Translations under genes and position numbers: made by a program | Assembly: GCA_963971575.1 (NCBI GenBank) | Contig: OZ020611.1 | Location: 23,047,279-23,111,278, forward strand | Length of the DNA: 64,000 nt | Reading direction: 5' to 3' | Source of the DNA: Liopterus haemorrhoidalis | Taxonomy: Eukaryota; Arthropoda; Insecta; Coleoptera; Dytiscidae | Shown: in pieces, positions 57,114-64,000 of the stretch | Position numbering within the stretch: the first letter of the stretch is position 1 | How the letters are laid out: each line of letters starts with the position of its first letter | The notes under the pieces: generated by a model | The model's database searches: none | What the model saw: the letters and a program-made list of their open reading frames with translations, nothing else | Told to the model about the DNA's origin: nothing

Positions 57114-57499
57114 ATAAATAATGCAACTCGATCTAGCTGACCAGTTTCGAAATAGTTTATTTCTTCATCAGAGCTACACAAAATGTAAAATATGAAATAC
57201 AAGAGGTAGTTATAAGTGTTAAAAAACATACCTGATCTAAAAAGTACGGTCATTGTGAGATAATAAAAAATGAGTGGAAATATAAATAAATAAGTTAGAT
57301 AGAATAAATAGTCAAAAATAAAATAGTTTTACAATTTTTTTTTACGTTACATACAAGTTAAAAATATACAGGTGTCGCCGAAAGTGTAGTGAGATGGAGT
57401 CTGCGGTGTTAGATAGAAGAGTCGAGAATGTTGGAGGAACCTCTACAGAGACAATATAAGGGTCGAAACTGGTCAGCTATATCTAGTTGCATTATTTAT
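57114..57499 (-). mobile_element. Penelope-like terminal-repeat fragment
   Basis: Inverted arms of 37 bp, 57114-57150 and 57463-57499: ATAAATAATGCAACTCGATC then TAGCTGACCAGTTTCGA at the left, complement at the right with two changes. The phrase GAAACTGGTCAGC and, on the minus strand, CTGATGAAGAAATAAAC are like the terminal repeats of Penelope-like elements, which carry hammerhead ribozymes and often have inverted partial repeats. No reverse transcriptase is present. Assignment to Penelope rests on these short signatures. Confidence 0.5.
57134..57176 (-). ncRNA. Candidate type I hammerhead ribozyme
   Basis: Minus strand, 5' to 3': TAGCT (57176-57172), core CTGATGA (57171-57165), stem II GAAATA-loop AAC-TATTTC after one extra A, GAAA (57148-57145), CTGG as a minimal stem III (57144-57141), TC cleavage site (57140-57139), then AGCTA (57138-57134), which pairs with TAGCT to make a 5-bp stem I. 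This is the full hammerhead order. The very short self-complementary stem III is the form known from Penelope-like elements, thought to act as a dimer. The extra A between core and stem II departs from consensus and may weaken it. Confidence 0.55.
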
Positions 57500-57504
57500 G
57501 TGCG

Positions 57505-58480
57505 CATCCCGTACTACCTTTTTCCACATATAATAAGTAATGGGACATCATAGAAGCAGGTGATTGCGTACTGTGAAGAAGGCGATTATCCAATTTGGAT
57601 GGTAAAGCCGAGAATGATGATGAAAAATTCGGTTAGAAAATTAGTCAAAAATCCAAGCCCAACGCTTTGGTTTGCATTGTAAACTGCAAAGAGATAAGCG
57701 TATTTTAAAACAAATAGTTATACATAGTGTTAATTTTGAAATAGAAGATATATGAAGAGAAGCAAAGATATGCCATCTAGTTCACTAAATTTTATACATT
57801 TTATAAATCTAACTACTTAATGAGAATTTTTGTTGTTTTTACAAATATATATATGTCCTGTAAGATGTATTTAATGTAATTCTAATTTTTAATCACTATT
57901 TGCAAAGAAAGACTATCTTATGGGACAAACTGCAATCTTTTAAAGCTAATGCAATCAATATTAAACAGTCACATTATAGTTTAATTTTTAAATATTTAAA
58001 ACAAAACAATGTTACAATGTGCAGATTTTATTCCCCAATTAAAATGGACACCATAGATAATTTTTTACACTCAAACAATTCTTTTAGAATTATTGTATTA
58101 GTAGTAAAAATCTTTTGATATTGTTATATATAGCATGTTTGTTTAGAAAAATGAATAGAAACATCCCAAAACAATACGCCACAAGGTCAGTGACGTAGAA
58201 AAAATTTCAAAAATTATTAAATTATAAGTGTACAAATTTGCAACTTTGAAAAGGCGGTGGATTTAACCGAGATGATGCGTTCAAACCATTGCATAAAAAG
58301 ACTAAAGAAAGGAGTATTACATGCTATTTGGAAAGATCAAGATGGCCTTTCAAAATGGCGGACAATAGTTTCTGGTTGTACAGTGGCATAGAGCTATTTA
58401 TTAAAATAATTGCTATGGGTACAAAAAGAAAAAATACCAATCTTGATACTTTCAAAAGAAGCTAAAGATAGGAGATACAA
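57505..58480. other. Intergenic, nothing recognised
   Basis: AT-rich; ORF 57900-58118 has no domain or context. Confidence 0.45.
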
Positions 58481-58489
58481 ACAATCAAT

Positions 58490-59222
58490 CAGTGATGGGC
58501 GCGTAAGTTACATGGTGTAAGTTACCTCATTGTTGACGCGTAAACAATGATGTAAAGTAAACACAAAAACTATTGTAAACAATGGAAACAACGTAAACAA
58601 TGTAAACAATGATTTAGACATGCGCACTTGTTATGAATTACAGAACTTCATTTTCAATACATTTTTATAAATAATAAAATTTTAATGAAACGATTTTAAA
58701 TGAAAAAGTAAGTATATAAAATTTGGACAAGCCAATATACATATTAATAAAAATCGAATTTGCATCATTATACAGGTGTTACATACAAATTAGTAAATAT
58801 GAATATAAAAAATAAAAAACTTTTTTCTTTAAAAAATTCAGTCTAATAATTTTATTAACAAAATACATTAAATTTCACCTTTAAGAAAATCAGCCTATAT
58901 TTTTTAATAACGAAAAGATTCATTGCAAATTTTGCATAACGCCCTATATTTTCTTTCATTTTCTTTAATTAAAACAAAACCTAGTTCTTCAGAACTATTC
59001 CTTCGGTTTCTTCCCACCATTTTTTTAATAAATTTATTGTTTTGAACTGAATATACTTGTTCATTAACTCTATTATTCGTATTAAATAACTAAAACTAAC
59101 CTCATTATTTGACAGTTTACAAAGTTTACATTGTTTACATTGTTGACAAGTTTACCAATTGTTTACATAAGTTTACACGTAAACGTAAACAATTAAAGTT
59201 TACGTGTAAACGCCCATCACTG
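58490..59222. mobile_element. hAT MITE with dense GTTTAC/GTAAAC subterminal repeats
   Basis: 733 bp. TSD CAATCAAT exact at 58482-58489 and 59223-59230. Ends CAGTGATGGGCGCGTAAGTT and CAGTGATGGGCGTTTACACG (minus strand). The first and last ~130 bp are packed with GTAAAC on the left and GTTTAC on the right, a mirror arrangement expected of transposase-binding subterminal repeats. Interior AT-rich, no coding. Confidence 0.85.
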
Positions 59223-59230
59223 CAATCAAT

Positions 59231-62200
59231 AAAACACTATTATACATCTGTAATATATTATAAAATTAATGATACACACGAGTAAATAAATACATACAGA
59301 ACTTATAGCAGAAAATTATGACAGTACGCCATTGTCCACAAGTAACGTGTTTGTTGAGATTTATGAAAATCTCATTAATTCAATTACATAATATGAATAA
59401 AAAATACTTACGAATGAAAAGTATTTCTTATAAGGCCGTTCTACATTATACTTCTTTCAATACTATCTAACTCTGACGTCATTTCAAGTTTTGATACTAC
59501 AGAATATAGGGGGGGGGGGGAAATAAGAGACAGTGATACCTTCCATCTTTTATTAATTTGTGATACTCTTCATTGCCAACTTAAAATATTTTAGGTTCAG
59601 GTGACAGACAACAGTTTGGTTATAGAACCAATTCTAGTAACCAATTTATAAATATTGTTTAATTGTGTTGTTTATATTTAATTATATGTTCTAAATAAAC
59701 TTCTTATCAACTTAATAAACTTCTAAAAGTTAAGTTGTAAACAAAAACTAAAACGTTGGTAGTTGGTACGACTGAGAAGTATACAACTGTCATCCAAAAA
59801 TTTGATCGGAGGTTGTTTTGAAAATAGTGTAGTTTGTAGTGTAGCATCGAAAGTTGGAAGAAAGTATTGTGTTTCAGAATATACTTTTTACGTCAGTACT
59901 ACGCAAAAAATCTGTAGTGCTACGCAAAAAAGTATAATGTAGAACGAACTTTAGTCTTTGCGTTTTTACTCGGCCGCAAACAGTATAGCTTACCATTTTG
60001 ACAAAATACCAAATTTCAGGTTATATGAGTAATTTTATATGAAATTATAAAATAACTAAAAACTATTTTAGCTGTGTCTCTTATTTATGATTTATAAATC
60101 ATGAATATACTTTAAATTACCAATATAAATATTAAAAAGCCACTTTTTAATACTAAAACAACAAAATATTGGCAGCCATTGTGGTCGTTGAAATTACGTA
60201 ATTTTAATTAGAAAAATTTGTATGTAAAAATTCATAAAGACTCCTTCTTTTAGTCCTTTTATTTAATGGTTCAAACTTATTATAATTCTTTTTTTTCTAA
60301 CGTAATTTTATGGAAGGTATAATATTTTCAATTTCCAATGGAGAACGGGGTCGCGAGTTCACATTCCGAACAACGCTTTAGAATTTTCATAATGGATCGA
60401 CTCAAACTTAGATGCGTATATTTAGTATCGTATAGTATGGTGTAGGAGGATACAGGATCGGATGAAATGTCACACTGACCACGTGACTTTCGTATATATA
60501 GTGCCGAATATAGACGCAGAGGACCTACCTCTTCTACCCTGACGTTCGATGGGAACCTATTAACAAAAGTAACAGGTTCTATTTTATGAGACGTAAAATA
60601 TGTCTTGAAATTTGACTTCTAAAAAGCAATAGATTTAGCTTCGATGAAGCGTTAAATCTATTACAATCTCATATTAGCTTTATTTTCCTAACTAGTAATT
60701 TTCTAGAATGTAAATGTCGTATGAAATAATGTAGGAATACAGAGTGATTTTAAAAGAATGTCATCATGTAATAGATGCGTCATCGTATGTACCACTTCAA
60801 AATATCCTGAATCACAATTAGCTCTCATAGTGAATAGTCTTTTTTTTACATTTGTTAGATTAATTTAGTGTTATGATCTTTAAAATGGCTTGAATTTATT
60901 ACAAAAAATAATTAATAATTGTCATATAAATTATTATATCTAGTATTTTTAACGATATTGTAAAACATAAATGTGAAATAAGTTTGACGTTACTTTTAGT
61001 GCAATGTTTATGCTAATAGGTGACTCTAGTATTACGTTTTTGTAATTTATATCATCACTTCAAAAGGGTGGCATACAATTTCAAGCCATTTACTGTTATA
61101 TAACTGCATCCTTTTTAAATCACTGTTTATTTTGGAATACTTCTAAATGGGCCCAGTATTAAACTCTGAGGAAGAGTTGAAACCTATTACAATCTTCTAC
61201 TTGTTTTCCTTACTTTATACTTTCGTAGAATGCACCAACGTAGCATGTGTTGGCCAAAGTCTTAAGCTTTGTTTATAATAAAACTTCATAAGCACATAAC
61301 ATAGCCGCATATGACATAATTACTGGGTTTATAAGAAAATGACGTAAGAACGTAGGCAAATTCCAGAATTCATCAGCAAATTAATCGATTAATTCAATCT
61401 AAGACTATGGAACCGATACACTATGATCAACATTGAAATCTGGAACGATTTGTTGATTTGTGTAATATATACCTAATTTTTCATCCTCTTCGTGTGATTC
61501 TGATGAATTAATTGTTTCAGATAAAGAATTATTTTAATACGTGACAAAACAATACACTGCAATGTGATTAATTATGTAGCGAATAAATATACAAGTGAAT
61601 AAACATTTCAATGATGATTTCCAGAAACATTTTAGGCTTACACGTTAATCATTGATAAATGGCGACATATATTTCATTTAAATTACGCTTTAGTCATGGC
61701 CAACTTTACCTTTTGATAGAGTTTGTCTTACCTCAATCAGTTAATTGGTCTTTTTATCCGATCGAACCGATTGATAATCGTATTTTTCATCGGTGAATTG
61801 AGAAACGCATTGATTAAAAAATCGGAGAATTAAGAAACGGTTTGATAGATTTTCGATGCAATCGATTGGTCAATCGATGAATTCTGGAACTTGCACCATA
61901 TGTGGTTATGTTAACCAATAGGCAAATGGTCATAAGAGAGACTATCTGGTGGTATTATGTTGAACTAAGCTAATAGACAATAAATCGACACCTTTCAAGA
62001 CATTGCGAAGACGACCCTTATTATTAGTGAAAATAAAATATAAGAAAACGCAAACCAAGACATTTAAATATTGTTCAATTTCTTCTGGATGTCAGATTAC
62101 AATACGTCAAAAAGTTATTGTTTATTAGATTAGTGTCGATTTTGCCACCTTGGCGCTGTAATCTTAACAAACTTTACCTAATGCATGTCAAAAATTTTGA

Positions 62201-63200
62201 CGTCATTGCGGGCTATTGGCATCAACCCTATCGTGTGCTGGTGTTCAAATTGATTATGACTGCACTTATCAACTGATGGGGAGCGAAGTTCTACCGCCGC
62301 TCTTGAATTGTTTGGGAGCGATTTTCTATCCCCCGCATCTGTAAAGAACATTTATTGAGTTATTATTTGTTTATTTATTTAATTTTTTAGCTGTCTTTTT
62401 GTTTTAAATTATATTACATTTGTTGTTTTGAAAATTAGCCAAGAAATTTCTTGGGCTTGTTTAAATTTCTAGTTCGCTCTTGAGAACAATGATAGTTCAA
62501 TTATTCATTTATATGATGCTGTGGCGCTTATGGAGCTTCATTATAAACAAGGCTTATAGTACTACCAGCGAGCCGTGGCGTGTGAAATTTGGATGCGTGT
62601 TAGACTGCCAGAGAAGTAGTAGTGAGTTCAGTCTCGCATTTCATGTAGACATCATCACTTTAAATAAACACTAAATCTGTGTTACACTCTCTCTCTTTAG
62701 TCCAAATACTTTCTTTCTCTGCGCATACTTTATCCTTATCCGCCACAGCTGGCTGGTTGTGCTGTAATAAGTTTTAAGGCTTAATTCAAGAATATGTTTT
62801 GGAACATTAGCCCTAAATATTTTTTTATTAACTATGGTGTTCAATTTTAATTTTAAACAAGATTCTGTTAGCCAATTACTTATATACAGTTATTAAAATA
62901 TTTACAATTTTCAGTAAGCATTATAGGTCGGGGGCTTATATTTATATAGAAACTCATATACAAGTCTAGTCATATTACAAAAATATATATTATAGAATAA
63001 TATGAAAATGTCAATTATGAAAATATTAAGAGCTTAAACACACGAAACTAAACATCCTCTGGTGAAATGAGTGAGAGCACGAGTGGGAAAATAACCTAAA
63101 TCTAAAGTGCAACTGTCAGATACAAAATCAGGAAACAGTTGACAATGCTTTTAAACATAAGGCAGTAATTTGTGGTCTTTTGCTACGCATTCGTAAAAAT
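59231..63200. other. Intergenic, nothing recognised
   Basis: About 4 kb of AT-rich DNA. A G-run of ten lies at 59511-59520. No ORF with a domain, no repeat with definable ends, no tRNA. Confidence 0.5.
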
Positions 63201-63213
63201 CGAAAATAGTATA

Positions 63214-63326
63214 TTGTGCAAGTAGCGCAGAATGCCATATATTCCGCACGAGAATGAATCAAACGAGCCGCAGGCGAGTGAAGCAAATCATTCGAGTGCG
63301 GAATATATATTCTGCACATGTTGCTC
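63214..63326. mobile_element. Hairpin element with CCGCAGGCGAG core
   Basis: CATATATTCCGCACGAGAAT at the left pairs with ATTCGAGTGCGGAATATATA at the right, with GTGCAAGTAGCGCAGAAT and TTCTGCACATG outside. The loop holds AACGAGCCGCAGGCGAGTGA, nearly identical to 41868-41887. Confidence 0.55.
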
Positions 63327-63732
63327 ACTATGATTTTCTTCCGATTACTATTTTTCAATAAATAAATAATCAAGAAAATCTAATATAAATATGGTTAACA
63401 GCCATTAATGCGCGCCAGCCAGTATGGAAATGAAAATTTTCGAAAACTACACTTGCGCAGTGCTGCGAATTTATTCTTTCCCGCACAACGCATATACGCA
63501 TTGGGGCACATTTATCATTCCCACATCGCCTGCGCGCACATGAGTGTAACATGCGAAATTAAGCTTATTTCCTGTCAACTAACAATATCGAAATGAGGCA
63601 GTTCCATAGTAGTCGTAGGAAAAAAGTTTTATGCATATTTTAAACTACTCAGAAACTAAAAGTCAATTTAATAAAGTATACGATGACTTGTATATTAATC
63701 CTAAGGAGTTTATCAGTTATTTTCGGGCGAGT

Positions 63733-63935
63733 GCCGGTCGCTATGGCGTAGTGGTCAGCTCATTTTATTGCTAACCATGGGGGCTCGGGTTCGAATACCG
63801 GTGATGGCATGGATGTTTGTATTTGTCATAAAATTTCTAAAGTATACAAAATAAAAATAAATTATATACTGGTTAATGGCCATCAGTAGCTAAAGAATCA
63901 ATACCAAAAAAGTTTAATAAATAAATAAAAATTTT
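63733..63935 (+). mobile_element. tRNA-derived SINE, copy 3
   Basis: GCCGGTCGCTATGGCGTAGT start, A-box TGGCGTAGTGG, B-box GGTTCGAATACC, GTGATGGCATGGATGT, 3' body with TAATGGCCATCAGTAGC and an AAATAAATAAA tail, in the same order as the copies at 1981 and 39440. Confidence 0.75.
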
Positions 63936-64000
63936 CCAGCGAGTAAAAATAAATTAGACGCATTGACCATGGTTCAACCTACCATTATTACTATCGTATG

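Noticed and set aside
1..64000. CRISPR arrays, operons, prokaryotic genes or viral genomes
   Set aside because: No direct-repeat/spacer pattern and no gene clusters of that kind; the only virus-like coding is a defective BEL/Pao retrotransposon.

Overview
The window is AT-rich insect nuclear DNA. The support is a pair of classic six-cysteine odorant-binding protein (OBP) genes, a Smaug/SAMD4-type gene with spliceosomal introns, and many arthropod-type transposons (hAT, Tc1/mariner, pogo, PIF/Harbinger-like and piggyBac-like MITEs, BEL/Pao, several LINEs, tRNA-derived SINEs). The insect order cannot be fixed from the sequence. No prokaryotic features are present.

Three host genes were found, all on the + strand. 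OBP gene A runs from exon 2 at 2672 to a stop at 15665; its signal-peptide exon was not found and probably lies before base 1. OBP gene B is complete (21996-30991, six exons, 149 aa, with a TATA-like box upstream). The two are tandem paralogues: their internal exons have identical lengths (89, 121 and 71 nt), identical phases and nearly the same cysteine spacing. The third gene, smaug (coding 33790-51017, three coding exons, 587 aa), encodes a SAM-domain RNA-binding translational repressor. All exon joins use GT-AG sites and keep frame. Nothing links the OBPs to smaug functionally; the adjacency looks incidental.

Most remaining DNA is introns and intergenic space filled with mobile elements, many dated by exact target-site duplications (TSDs). 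Region by region: 1-2.2 kb has a transposon-associated ORF relic, a hAT MITE and a SINE. Introns of OBP A (2.8-15.5 kb) hold a 1.47 kb hAT relic, Tc1 and mariner relics, MITEs, a ~290-bp tandem repeat, and a 3.9 kb hAT (10933-14813) that has itself received at least two LINEs. The 15.7-21.9 kb intergenic stretch has a foldback element rich in CCGCCATATTG, two LINE relics, a long-armed inverted repeat around a pogo-like relic, and a hAT MITE. OBP B introns carry a palindromic minisatellite and two composite repeat families (A and B) with microsatellite cores. The 31-33.7 kb stretch has MITEs only. Smaug introns carry MITEs, a second copy of family A, a SINE and a 4.0 kb BEL/Pao element with matching 207-bp LTRs but a deleted pol.

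Downstream of smaug (51-64 kb) no gene was recognised. This part holds a degenerate array of TTGCAATA-type hairpins, a pogo MITE and a duplicated piece of it, a Penelope-like terminal fragment containing a candidate hammerhead ribozyme (57134-57176, minus strand), a hAT MITE packed with GTTTAC/GTAAAC hexamers, a hairpin element and a SINE. The most unusual signal is the hammerhead candidate: core, GAAA box, a 4-nt stem III and a 5-bp stem I are all visible.
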